A stretch of 59,549 nucleotides of DNA from an uncultured Verrucomicrobiota bacterium (GTDB taxonomy: Bacteria > Verrucomicrobiota > Verrucomicrobiia > Opitutales > Opitutaceae), in NCBI GenBank assembly GCA_903869675.1, contig CAIQAB010000024.1:1-59549 (forward strand). The letters run 5' to 3'. This document shows, piece by piece, positions 1 to 7,568 of the stretch. The notes under the pieces were generated by a model that was not told the DNA's origin, made no database searches, and was given only the letters and a program-made list of their open reading frames with translations. Both the position numbers and the translations under genes were made by a program. Within the stretch, counting starts at the first letter, position 1; each line of letters begins with the position of its first letter.

Positions 1-1
1 C

Positions 2-1021
2 ATGGAGGACGTCATCCCGAACGAGGGCTGCGTCATCACCATCTCGCACCTCGGCTTCATCAAACGCACCCCCTCCGCCGACTACCGCTCCCAGAAACGC
101 GGCGGCAAGGGCGTGATCGGCGCCGAGACCTACGACGACGACTTCGTGGAGCACCTCTTCACCGCCTCCACCCACGATTTTATCCTGTTCGTGACCACCC
201 ACGGGCAGTGCTTCGCCAAAAAAGTCTACACCATCCCCGAGGGTCTCCGCACCGCCAAGGGCAAGTCGGTGAAATCCTTCCTCTCCCTCGACGAGGGCGA
301 AAAGATCGCCGCCATGCTCTGCTTCGCCGACTTCTCCGGCGACCGCTTCCTCGTCATGGCCACCAAGGCCGGCACGATCAAGAAGACCGCCCTGACCGAC
401 TACACCAACGCCACCCGCGAAAACGGCCTCATCGGTATCAACCTCGACGACGGCGACAACGTGATCGGCTGCGTGCTCACCACCGGCGCCGACGAGCTCC
501 TCCTCGTGTCCCACCAGGGCCTGGCCGTCCGCCTGGCCGAGAAGGACGCCGAGACCGGCGAGATCCTCTTCCGCGACACCGGCCGCGCCACCGGCGGCGT
601 GCGCGGCATGAAGTTCAAACTGGAGAGCGACTACCTCGAGGTGCTCGAGGTGGTTGACCACCAGGCCCGCTTCCTCGTCGCCAGCCAGGCCGGCCTCGGC
701 GTGCGCACCCGCTTCGAGGACTACCGTCTGGTCAACCGCGGCGGCAGCGGCGTCTGGGCCATCGACCTGCCCGAGGACGGCTCCGTCAACATCGCCGGCG
801 CCCTCAGCGTGAAGGATACGGACGAGGTCATGTTGTTGACCGCCAAGGGCCAAAGCGTGCGCACCCCCGTAAACACGATCCGCGAAGTCGCCCGCGGCAG
901 CAAGGGCGTGAAGCTCCTCACCCTGGCCGAAGGCGACAAGCTCCTCAGCATCGCCAAGGTGGTCGAAACCGAGGAACAACAAGCCGCCGCCGAAGCCGCC
1001 TCTACCCCCGAAACCCCATAG
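2..1021 (+). CDS. gyrA: DNA gyrase subunit A, C-terminal part (5' truncated by window edge)
   Basis: The reading frame is open from the first bases, so the ATG at position 2 is internal and the breakage/reunion domain lies outside the window. The 339 visible residues are the beta-pinwheel DNA-wrapping domain of GyrA. A GyrA box (QKRGGKG, visible residues 31-37), the family hallmark that enables wrapping and negative supercoiling, is intact. Blade-like repeats recur through the rest, for example GVRGMKF and GSKGVKLL. The tail after about residue 320 is short, acidic and Ala-rich. Gyrase introduces negative supercoils using ATP together with GyrB. The gene is followed within 55 bp by a strong hairpin terminator. 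The identification is firm because the box separates gyrase from ParC. Confidence 0.95.
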   Translation: MEDVIPNEGCVITISHLGFIKRTPSADYRSQKRGGKGVIGAETYDDDFVEHLFTASTHDFILFVTTHGQCFAKKVYTIPEGLRTAKGKSVKSFLSLDEGEKIAAMLCFADFSGDRFLVMATKAGTIKKTALTDYTNATRENGLIGINLDDGDNVIGCVLTTGADELLLVSHQGLAVRLAEKDAETGEILFRDTGRATGGVRGMKFKLESDYLEVLEVVDHQARFLVASQAGLGVRTRFEDYRLVNRGGSGVWAIDLPEDGSVNIAGALSVKDTDEVMLLTAKGQSVRTPVNTIREVARGSKGVKLLTLAEGDKLLSIAKVVETEEQQAAAEAASTPETP

Positions 1022-1073
1022 CCCGTGGGGTTGTCGCTCGCCGACGACCGCGCCCGCGAAGGATAAACGCAAA

Positions 1074-1105
1074 AAAGGCCGGCGAGGAAATCCTCGCCGG
1101 CCTTT
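1074..1105. terminator. Hairpin terminator between gyrA and the PEP-CTERM gene
   Basis: A perfect 14-bp inverted repeat (1074-1087 with 1092-1105) has a 4-nt loop (aaat). The arms start with AAA and end with TTT, so it can work in both directions. It lies between the convergent gyrA (plus) and PEP-CTERM (minus) genes. Confidence 0.85.
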
Positions 1106-1137
1106 GTATTAAATTGAACCGAGTCGCCTAAACCCGC

Positions 1138-1845
1138 TCAAACCGAGCGACGACGACGAGCGGCAACGCCCACCAAGGCGGCCACGCCAAGGACGGCAGC
1201 AAAGGTGGAGGGCTCGGGGATGGCGGTTCCCGCGATTTCGACGTTATCCACACGAGTCGTTCCAGTGGCAGCGACGCCGGTGCCGGTGTGAATTAGTCGG
1301 ATATGAAGAAATGAAGAGTTATTCACCGCAGAAATTGCAGACAAGGAGAAACTGTAGCTGGTATTAACTGCTGTCTTGGTGGCGGACCAACTCGTCCCGG
1401 AGGTAGAATCACTATAATTCACGGCATTAACCACTGTATACGATCCAGCAGAAAGATCTGTGAATGTCGTTCCATTAGTGCTGTAGGCGACTTTAAACGC
1501 CGAAGGACCCGTGCTACTACGAAACTGATCAAAACTTACTGAAATACTGTCAAAACCTACAGTAGAAGCGGTAAACTGAAAGTAATCGTTTTGTGCCCAG
1601 GTGTTTACACTAAAGGATTTCGCAGATTTATTTCCAACAGGGCTTGACCAATCCGTCAAACTGGAGGCATGAAAGCCGGAGGCGGTGCCTGTTCCCACTT
1701 CGGCATCAAGTAAGCCGATAGTAGAACTGTCATAGAACTGAGGTAACGAAGTTTCGAAGGTCCACTTGGCGATAGTCGCCGCTTGAGCAAAACCAAATTG
1801 GGCGACGCCAACTGCTAAGAGAAGAGTGTATTTTGATAGGTTCAT
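1138..1845 (-). CDS. PEP-CTERM sorting domain protein
   Basis: An exported protein of 235 residues. The start at 1845 places a clean signal peptide (MNLSKYTLLLAVGVAQFGFA) at the N-terminus; a longer frame would add 12 unlikely residues. The mature part is Ser/Thr-rich and beta-like and I do not recognise its domain. The C-terminus has the full tripartite signal: PEP (in AIPEPSTF), a hydrophobic segment, then RRRR. In known systems this signal is processed by an exosortase and directs proteins to the envelope or exopolysaccharide matrix. The gene is clearly more AT-rich than its neighbours. The 207 bp upstream (1846-2052) are AT-rich and hold its probable promoter, but I could not fix the -35/-10 elements. 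Confidence 0.85.
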   Translation of the reverse strand: MNLSKYTLLLAVGVAQFGFAQAATIAKWTFETSLPQFYDSSTIGLLDAEVGTGTASGFHASSLTDWSSPVGNKSAKSFSVNTWAQNDYFQFTASTVGFDSISVSFDQFRSSTGPSAFKVAYSTNGTTFTDLSAGSYTVVNAVNYSDSTSGTSWSATKTAVNTSYSFSLSAISAVNNSSFLHIRLIHTGTGVAATGTTRVDNVEIAGTAIPEPSTFAAVLGVAALVGVAARRRRSV

Positions 1846-2052
1846 AATTTTGAAGAACAAAGTAAGCACACACCACTCCACTCCCCTCGCGCAAACCGCT
1901 GGCGTGACGTTCGCGAAAACTCTTTTGCCCTGCCTTCCCTATACCAATCTATATAAACCGGACATTATTAATACCCTAGGCAGCTTAATACTAGTAAACA
2001 CGAAGTATAAAACCGCCAACTCGAACACCAACAACACCAGCACCCATTCAGC

Positions 2053-2601
2053 CTACTCCCGCGCGCGCTCTGGCAGTAAATAACTGAGCCGCCTTAACCC
2101 CACGCGGGCCGGGAAATACACCACCACAAACAGCGCCGGCGCGGTCGCCAGCCAGCCAGTGAAGGCGTGCGCACCCACCCAGCCAAATTCGCGCAAAAAC
2201 TCGCCAAAACTCAGCTCATGGAACGACTCGATCATCCCATGCAGCGTAAAATGCCCATCTTCCGCACGCCACAGCCATTCGCCCAAGCGCACGTAGACCA
2301 GAATCATCACCAAATGCAGCGGGCTAAGGGCGTAGTTAATCCCCTGAAGCAGGGGTTGGTTGAGTTTACGCCATAGCCCCACCAAAGCGTTGAGCCCCGT
2401 GGTGCAGCCAAAAAAAGGAAACAACGAGCAGACAAAGCCCCACGCGATGGCGGAGGCCAGTTTCTCGGGCGTAGCCCCTTGGGTGAGGAGCGCAAGCAAG
2501 GGCGCGCGCACGCGGCGCTGCCAAAAACCGAGCTTGGGAGTAGTGGGGTCGACGGGAGAGCTCAACGGAGAATCAGCCAAACCAGACACTCTTGGCCCCA
2601 A
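2053..2601 (-). CDS. DUF2062 domain membrane protein
   Basis: A small membrane protein of about 180 residues. The segment LASAIAWGFVCSLFPFFGCTTG and the following GLWRKLNQP / YALSPLHL pattern match the DUF2062 family as I know it: cytoplasmic N-terminus, short helical hairpins, and a later membrane segment around ALFVVVYF. The function of the family is not established. The start is uncertain. The frame has no ATG near its beginning; the first candidate is TTG at 2601, with GTG at 2589 and TTG at 2580 also possible. All of these overlap the end of the upstream membrane-protein gene, suggesting translational coupling. The two genes probably form a two-gene operon. Confidence 0.75.
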   Translation of the reverse strand: MGPRVSGLADSPLSSPVDPTTPKLGFWQRRVRAPLLALLTQGATPEKLASAIAWGFVCSLFPFFGCTTGLNALVGLWRKLNQPLLQGINYALSPLHLVMILVYVRLGEWLWRAEDGHFTLHGMIESFHELSFGEFLREFGWVGAHAFTGWLATAPALFVVVYFPARVGLRRLSYLLPERARE

Positions 2602-2989
2602 TCAAGTAAACGACCAACCCTAATCCCAAAAGAATCGCGGGCAACATTACAGCCCCGGACCGCTTCCGGGTAAACACCGCGTCCAGCCCGCCACCCTCGC
2701 GCCGCACCCGAGTCAACTCGAGGAGGAGGTATAAGGCGATGGCCGGGTTGCCCCAGAGCAGAATCACCACGAGCCACAGCCCCCGCGCCGCTACTGTGCC
2801 TTCTTTCCACGCCAACCACACCCAGAACGCGACGAAGGCGAGATAGGCGTCGAGCAGCGTGGCAATGAACCAAGGGTGCCGCAACACCTCGCCCGGAATG
2901 GCGAAAAGCGCACACCGGCTGCTGGCCCAGACGATCATCCCGAGCATGCCAACGAGGACGAAGGAAAACCAAAGACGAAGGGCGTTCAT
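2573..2989 (-). CDS. Small integral membrane protein, DUF1475-like (tentative)
   Basis: A protein of 138 residues with about four hydrophobic segments: residues 5-25, 42-62, 70-92 and 115-135. The pattern LLDAYLAFVAFWVWLAWKE, followed by a second helix and a Leu-rich segment ending in LLLELTR, resembles DUF1475 membrane proteins. This assignment is from memory and not certain. Its 3' end overlaps the following DUF2062 gene by up to 29 bp. No functional residues can be named. It could equally be an unclassified membrane protein. Confidence 0.6.
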   Translation of the reverse strand: MNALRLWFSFVLVGMLGMIVWASSRCALFAIPGEVLRHPWFIATLLDAYLAFVAFWVWLAWKEGTVAARGLWLVVILLWGNPAIALYLLLELTRVRREGGGLDAVFTRKRSGAVMLPAILLGLGLVVYLIGAKSVWFG

Positions 2990-3008
2990 GATAAAGAATA
3001 GAGAAGTT

Positions 3009-3098
3009 GAAGCGCAAAGACGCGAAGACGCAAAGAGCCGGCCCGCTTAAGTTGCCCACCCTTTCGCGGAACTTTGCGTCTTTGCGTCTTTGCGCTTC
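3009..3098. repeat. Intergenic simple-word inverted repeat (CGCAAAGA type)
   Basis: Two 27-nt arms (3009-3035 and 3072-3098) are complementary at 26 of 27 positions, separated by 36 nt. Each arm is made of short near-tandem words such as gacgcaaa. The element lies between the parC 3' end and the DUF1475-like gene. It could fold into a long cruciform or act as a terminator. Three further elements of the same build occur in this window, at 41174, 43859 and 53300. Confidence 0.8.
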
Positions 3099-3143
3099 CC
3101 ACCTGCTTGGGCGTGCCAGGTGCTTGGACGAACCTGCCGCGCC

Positions 3144-5240
3144 TCACGCCCGTTTGACATCGCGGATGGGATACTGGGTCACGGTCACGCCCTTGTTGCC
3201 GCGCGCGCCGACCGTTAGCTCGCTCAGGTCGAAGACAAACTCCTTCACCCGCGCGGAGCAGCGGCCGCTCAGGTAGACCGTCACGGCCTTGGGCATGCTC
3301 TCGGGGTTCTTGGTCTCGTCGAGGAAGACCAGTTTGCTGCCCTCGCTGGCCGCCAAATTGTAGACCTTTTCACGGGTCATGCCGCCGAGTTGGAAGCGTT
3401 TGGCGAAGGCCTTGCCGCTCTCCTTGTCCTGATAAATCAGCGTGTAGTAGCGGTTGTCGCCTTCCTTCGGCACCACATGGACATGCGCCAGATCCTTGCC
3501 GATGAACACCTTGTCAGCGACCTTGACCAGCTTGCAGGTGGCGTCCGGCATGAAGCCGACCACGTCGTCCAGCGGGGTGCAGTCTTGCACGAACTCGAAG
3601 TCGTCCTTGTGGCGCACGTTCAGGGCGATGAAGCCCTCCGCGCGCTGCACATAGAGCTTCTGGTTGGCGGTGACCACGGACGCGGCGCTGATTTGCTCGA
3701 TCTCATCGGAGGTGGTGCGGCGCTTCACGCCCCTGCCGAACTTCTCCTGAAGGCGCTCGAACCAGGCAATGGTGGTATCGGTCAGGTGAGCGAGGTCGTG
3801 CTTCACCTGCTTCATCTCCTTTTCAAGGGCGAGGATGGCCTCGTCGGCCTTGAAGCGGTTGTAGGCGGAGATGCGCTTGATGCGGATCTCCGTCAGGCGG
3901 GCGACGTCATCGTCCGTCACTTCGCGACGCAGTTTTTTCACATGGGGTTTCAGGCCCTCGCGAATCTCGGCAAGCACGGCCTCCCAAGTCTTCGCGCCCT
4001 CGATGCGGCGGTAGATGCGCTCCTCGATGAAAATGCGCTCCAGGGAATCGGCGTGCCACTGGTCGTCGAGCTCGCCTAGACGGATCTCCAGCTCGCGGCC
4101 GATCAGGGCGCGGGCGCGGTCGACCGAGCGTCGCAAAATCTCGGATACGCCCATAAAGGAGGGCTTGTCGTCGATGATAACACAGGCGGCGGGCGAGAGG
4201 GTGAGCTCGCAGTCGGTGAAGACGTAGAGCTGGTCGATAAACTTCTCCGGCTCGGCGGCGGCGCCGAGCTCGATGAGGATCTCGACCGTCTCGGAGGTCA
4301 TGTCCTCGATGCGTTTCACCTTCAACTTACCCTTGGCGATGGCGGCCTCGATCGAAGCCTTCAGCGACTCGGTGGTGGCGCCGAAGGGCAGCTCGGTAAT
4401 GGCGAACTGGGTGCGCGAGCGTTGCTCCACTTTGGCGCGGACCTTCACCTTGGCCCCGCGCTCGCCATCGTGGTAGGCGGAGAAGTCGGCGATGCCGCCC
4501 GAAGGAAAATCCGGCCGGATGCGGAACGTTTTACCCTGGAGGTGGTTGATCGCGGCGCGGCAGAGGTCGTTGAAGTTGTGCGGCAGGATCTTGGTAGTCA
4601 GACCCACCGCGATGCCTTCACAGCCCTCGAGCAGGGTGATGGGGAACTTGGCCGGCAGGGCGACGGGCTCCTGGTTGCGGCCGTCGTAGGATTTCTGCCA
4701 GTTCGTGGTCTTGGGGTTGAACAACACCTCGCGGGCGAAGACGGTCAGGCGGCACTCGATGTAGCGGGGCGCGGCCGCGTCATCGCCGGTAAGGGTGTTA
4801 CCGTAGTTGCCCTGCGGCTCGATCAGCCATCCGCGCTGGCCCATACCGACGAGAGCGGCGCCGATAGAAGCGTCACCATGCGGATGATAAGCCATGGTGG
4901 CGCCGACGATGTTGGCGACCTTGTGGAAGCGGCCGTCGTCCTTTTCCCAGAGGGTGTGGAGGATGCGGCGCTGGACAGGCTTCAAGCCGTCGTCGAGGTG
5001 GGGGACGGCGCGATCGAGAATGACGTAGCTGGCGTAGTCGAGGAACCAGTTGCGGTAAGAGTGGGCGAGCGGGGCGTTGTCGTTGTTCTGCGGAGCAACC
5101 GGCAGCGCAGCCTGGGCGGGCGGCGGATTGGCGGGCTCGGATTCGGCCGAGGCAGGCACGGGGGCGGAATCGGCGGGCCCACCGGGGCCGGAGAGCGGGA
5201 GTTCGGGCTGGTCGTCGGACGGTTTTTTGCCTTTGGGCAT
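3144..5240 (-). CDS. parC: DNA topoisomerase IV subunit A (ParC/GyrA family)
   Basis: A type IIA topoisomerase breakage subunit of 698 residues. The start at 5240 (MPKGKKPSDD) excludes a proline stretch encoded upstream. Residues 1-58 form a Pro/Ala-rich, poorly conserved extension. The catalytic core follows: the winged-helix region contains GLKPVQRRIL and YHPHGDASI, and the active-site tyrosine is in AAAPRYIE, about residue 160. The C-terminal third forms a reduced beta-propeller, and only a degenerate GyrA-box-like GARGNKG is seen close to the end. This argues for the ParC side of the family, which decatenates chromosomes, because a full gyrA lies 2 kb away. No parE is visible next to it. 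A second, specialised GyrA paralogue is the alternative. Confidence 0.85.
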   Translation of the reverse strand: MPKGKKPSDDQPELPLSGPGGPADSAPVPASAESEPANPPPAQAALPVAPQNNDNAPLAHSYRNWFLDYASYVILDRAVPHLDDGLKPVQRRILHTLWEKDDGRFHKVANIVGATMAYHPHGDASIGAALVGMGQRGWLIEPQGNYGNTLTGDDAAAPRYIECRLTVFAREVLFNPKTTNWQKSYDGRNQEPVALPAKFPITLLEGCEGIAVGLTTKILPHNFNDLCRAAINHLQGKTFRIRPDFPSGGIADFSAYHDGERGAKVKVRAKVEQRSRTQFAITELPFGATTESLKASIEAAIAKGKLKVKRIEDMTSETVEILIELGAAAEPEKFIDQLYVFTDCELTLSPAACVIIDDKPSFMGVSEILRRSVDRARALIGRELEIRLGELDDQWHADSLERIFIEERIYRRIEGAKTWEAVLAEIREGLKPHVKKLRREVTDDDVARLTEIRIKRISAYNRFKADEAILALEKEMKQVKHDLAHLTDTTIAWFERLQEKFGRGVKRRTTSDEIEQISAASVVTANQKLYVQRAEGFIALNVRHKDDFEFVQDCTPLDDVVGFMPDATCKLVKVADKVFIGKDLAHVHVVPKEGDNRYYTLIYQDKESGKAFAKRFQLGGMTREKVYNLAASEGSKLVFLDETKNPESMPKAVTVYLSGRCSARVKEFVFDLSELTVGARGNKGVTVTQYPIRDVKRA

Positions 5241-5364
5241 CGCTGGAAAAGGAAAGGGAGGGGGGGGCGGCGGAGTCACCGATTTGCAGGCCGAAAGGCA
5301 CGAAGACGCGCCAATCGTCAACGCTGCGCATCATCGGTCCGCCGCCGGGCGCCGGAGGCAAGCC

Positions 5365-6126
5365 CTAGAGCCGGGCGAGGGCCTCGCGGGCGCGCTGCTT
5401 GGACGACTCGTCGTAGAGTTCCGTCGAGGGGAGGGCAAGGCCCCGGGCGAAGCTCGCCCGCGCGTCGGCCGCGCGTCCGGCCGCGAGGTAGGCGAAGCCG
5501 AGCTCGAGGTGATGCGGCACTCGGCCGGGCGCGAGCGCGACCGCCCGCTCCAGCCGCCGGATCGCCTCGGCGAAGGAGGCCGCCGGCAGGCCGCCGTAGA
5601 TTAAGCGCACGAAAAAGCGCTTGGTCGCGCCAAGCGCGGCGACCTCGTAATGCCAACGCCCGAGCACGTGGTGCGCCCAGTCGTAGTTCGGGTCGAGGGC
5701 GGCGGCGCGCTCGGCCTCGATTTTGACCAGACGGGAGTAGTCGATCTTGGCGCGGGTGTCGCCGTAGACGCCCATTTTGCCGTAGCAAATCGCGAGCGAG
5801 AGCACGTTGACGGCGTTGTCGGGAGCAAGCTCGACCGCGCGCCGGGCGTAGACGAGGGCCTGTTCCGCCTGGGCCTTGCGCTCGGCGTCGCTGGCGGCGG
5901 CGAGGCTGAGATCGGAGAGCTGCTGGGCGATTTTTTGGAGGATGAAGGGATTCTCGGCCTCGAGTCGGTCCGCCTCGCGGTAAAGGTCCAGCGCCTCAGC
6001 CACGGCGAAACGAGCCTCCGCCGCCCGCGCCCGCTCCAGCGCGGCCTGCGCTTCGGCCGAGGCAAAGGCGGCCCTCGCGGGGCAGAGGAGCAGAAGGACC
6101 ACCGCGAGGAGTCGAGTCGCGCGCAT
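5365..6126 (-). CDS. Exported TPR-repeat protein
   Basis: A protein of 253 residues. The start at 6126 gives a signal peptide (MRATRLLAVVLLLLCPARA) ending near residue 20. The mature part is helical with tetratricopeptide features: AVELAPDNAVNVLSLAICYGKMG, AALDPNYDWAHHVLGRWHYEVA, and a last unit with PHHLELGFAYLAAGRAADA. The arrangement resembles the RMD-type TPR proteins annotated in several phyla, but a function cannot be given. The protein is expected in the periplasm or outer membrane face and to mediate protein contacts. It starts 11 nt after the prepilin peptidase gene, so the two are probably co-transcribed. Confidence 0.75.
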   Translation of the reverse strand: MRATRLLAVVLLLLCPARAAFASAEAQAALERARAAEARFAVAEALDLYREADRLEAENPFILQKIAQQLSDLSLAAASDAERKAQAEQALVYARRAVELAPDNAVNVLSLAICYGKMGVYGDTRAKIDYSRLVKIEAERAAALDPNYDWAHHVLGRWHYEVAALGATKRFFVRLIYGGLPAASFAEAIRRLERAVALAPGRVPHHLELGFAYLAAGRAADARASFARGLALPSTELYDESSKQRAREALARL

Positions 6127-6137
6127 GGCCCTCCAGA

Positions 6138-7052
6138 CTAGAACAACTCCACCAAGGTTCCCAAATAGGCGTCGAACCAACGGGCCGCCCCGAGAAAATA
6201 GATCGCGCCCGCCACCGCCAGCATGGGGCCGAAAGGCACCTGCACGCCCATCGCCAACTCCTCCGCGACCACGCCCTCCGAGCTCTCCGCCCGGGGAGCA
6301 ATCGGAGCTTTTTTACCCGAAATCCGCTGCCAAACCCAAGCGACCGCAACCCATGCGGTGCCCACGATGGCCCCGCCAAAAACGCTGAAAACCGCCCCCT
6401 GCCAGCCGCAAAAGGCCCCGATTGCGCCGACGAACTTCACGTCGCCAAACCCCATCGCCTCCTTTTTCAGCACCGCCTCCGCCACCAGCGCGATCCACAA
6501 GACCAGCCCCGAGCCAATCAACAAACCCACCAGACCGACGCCCCCCGAACGCAGATGCGCCAGCAGGGGCACCTCCGCCTGCACACCGTGCAACGAGGGC
6601 CAAGCCAGCGAGACCACCACGCCCGCCACCCCAAGGCCGATGGTGAACACATCCGGGATGATCATATGGTCGAGATCGATGCAGGTGGCGCAAACCAGAC
6701 AGGCCAGAAAGAGCATACCAAGCAGCGCTTTCGCCGGCGCAAATTGCACCGCGCAGCCCCAAAACAACCCCGCCGTGAGCAACTCGACGAACGCGTAGCG
6801 AAACGAGTAGGCCCGACCGCAGCAGCGCGCCTTGCCCCGCAGGATGAACCACGAGAGAACCGGAATGTTGTCGAACCACGCAATGGGTCGGCCGCAGCCG
6901 CAATGCGAGCCCGGCGTGACGATGGATTTATCCAGCGGCATCCGATAAATCACCACGTTTAAAAAGCTGCCCACAATGGCTCCAAAAAGCGCCGCACAGA
7001 GCGGAAAAAACCAGGGAAAGTCGGTGGCGAAGGCGGCGAAGTCGTAGTTCAT
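6138..7052 (-). CDS. pilD: Prepilin leader peptidase / N-methyltransferase (A24 family)
   Basis: An integral membrane aspartyl protease of 304 residues that cleaves and N-methylates type IV pilin and type II secretion pseudopilin precursors. The start at 7052 (MNYDFAAFATDF) places GSFLNVVIYRMP just after the first membrane helix, as expected. The two catalytic aspartates are in IDLDHMIIPD (D126) and GFGDVK (D203). The cytoplasmic loop normally has two CxxC pairs binding zinc. Here the pairs read CGC (C51, C53) and CC (C77, C78), so four cysteines remain but with altered spacing. The protein's 3' neighbour is the exported TPR gene; no pilin gene is in the window. Confidence 0.9.
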   Translation of the reverse strand: MNYDFAAFATDFPWFFPLCAALFGAIVGSFLNVVIYRMPLDKSIVTPGSHCGCGRPIAWFDNIPVLSWFILRGKARCCGRAYSFRYAFVELLTAGLFWGCAVQFAPAKALLGMLFLACLVCATCIDLDHMIIPDVFTIGLGVAGVVVSLAWPSLHGVQAEVPLLAHLRSGGVGLVGLLIGSGLVLWIALVAEAVLKKEAMGFGDVKFVGAIGAFCGWQGAVFSVFGGAIVGTAWVAVAWVWQRISGKKAPIAPRAESSEGVVAEELAMGVQVPFGPMLAVAGAIYFLGAARWFDAYLGTLVELF

Positions 7053-7568
7053 GCGGATTCGGGTCAGGTTGACGCGAAGACCTACCCACTCGCGCACAAG
7101 CCCGCGCAAAAGACGAGCCAGACCACACCCTAAACCAACGTCACCCTTTATCCACAATATTTAAATTCATAAAGTATTATTAAATAATGATTTAAATTAT
7201 GTTTATCCACGTTTTAAGGCGAGGGCTCGACTTCACCCTCTCAAGTGGCTTTATCCGGGAAAGAGTAGCCTGACTGTCCAAGTTAATACCACCACGCTGG
7301 CAACGGCTGGGATAGCGAACCTCGCGTTCTTAGTTACCCGAGTTTCGGTCCGCGTTGGTCACGGTGCGAGCAAAGCAAATGCATAGGAGATGATTCGCTT
7401 TATAAACTCCGGGGCGGGCGCGGACCGTCTCGCTTTTGGGCCTTCCTGACTCACTCCGCGCGCACCCGCGGGCCAGTTCGCCCTTGGCCCTCCGGCAAGC
7501 CGGCGCCCGCCCCCTCGTGGACACACCCAAAACCAGGCTGGCTCGCCGTCTGCGAAGAAGAGCCGACC
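7053..7568. other. Noncoding 516-bp region between pilD and clpB
   Basis: No convincing reading frame, tRNA or known structured RNA was seen. The left half holds the AT-rich tract with DnaA-box-like sequences, listed separately. The right half is GC-rich and must carry the promoter of clpB. No CIRCE element (GAGTGCTAA type) was found. Just before clpB there is only a weak purine stretch (gaagaagag, 7554-7562) as a possible ribosome-binding site. Confidence 0.6.
7148..7211. promoter_or_regulatory. Two DnaA-box-like sites flanking a very AT-rich tract
   Basis: TTATCCACA (7148-7156), identical to the strong E. coli DnaA box, and TTATCCACG (7203-7211) lie in the same orientation. Between them are 46 bp with only four G/C bases, striking in this GC-rich surrounding. 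A weaker match, TTATCCGGG, follows at 7251-7259. This is the build of an origin unwinding region or of a DnaA-controlled promoter; the sequence alone does not decide. No dnaA gene is visible. Confidence 0.45.

Noticed and set aside
1244-1252. TTATCCACA DnaA-box match inside the PEP-CTERM gene
   Set aside because: It is a single box within coding sequence with no AT-rich tract around it, so chance is the simplest reading.
2562-3059. Alternative longer frame overlapping the DUF1475-like gene
   Set aside because: It is Arg/His-rich with no membrane pattern; the other frame gives regular hydrophobic helices.
3390-5726. Long open frames antisense to parC
   Set aside because: They mirror the codon bias of the GC-rich parC gene; their translations are His/Arg/Gly-rich with no domain, while the opposite strand encodes a clear topoisomerase.
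7053-7568. tRNA or known structured RNA in the gap before clpB
   Set aside because: No cloverleaf with a TTCRA-type T-loop and acceptor pairing could be built, and no known ncRNA motif was recognised.
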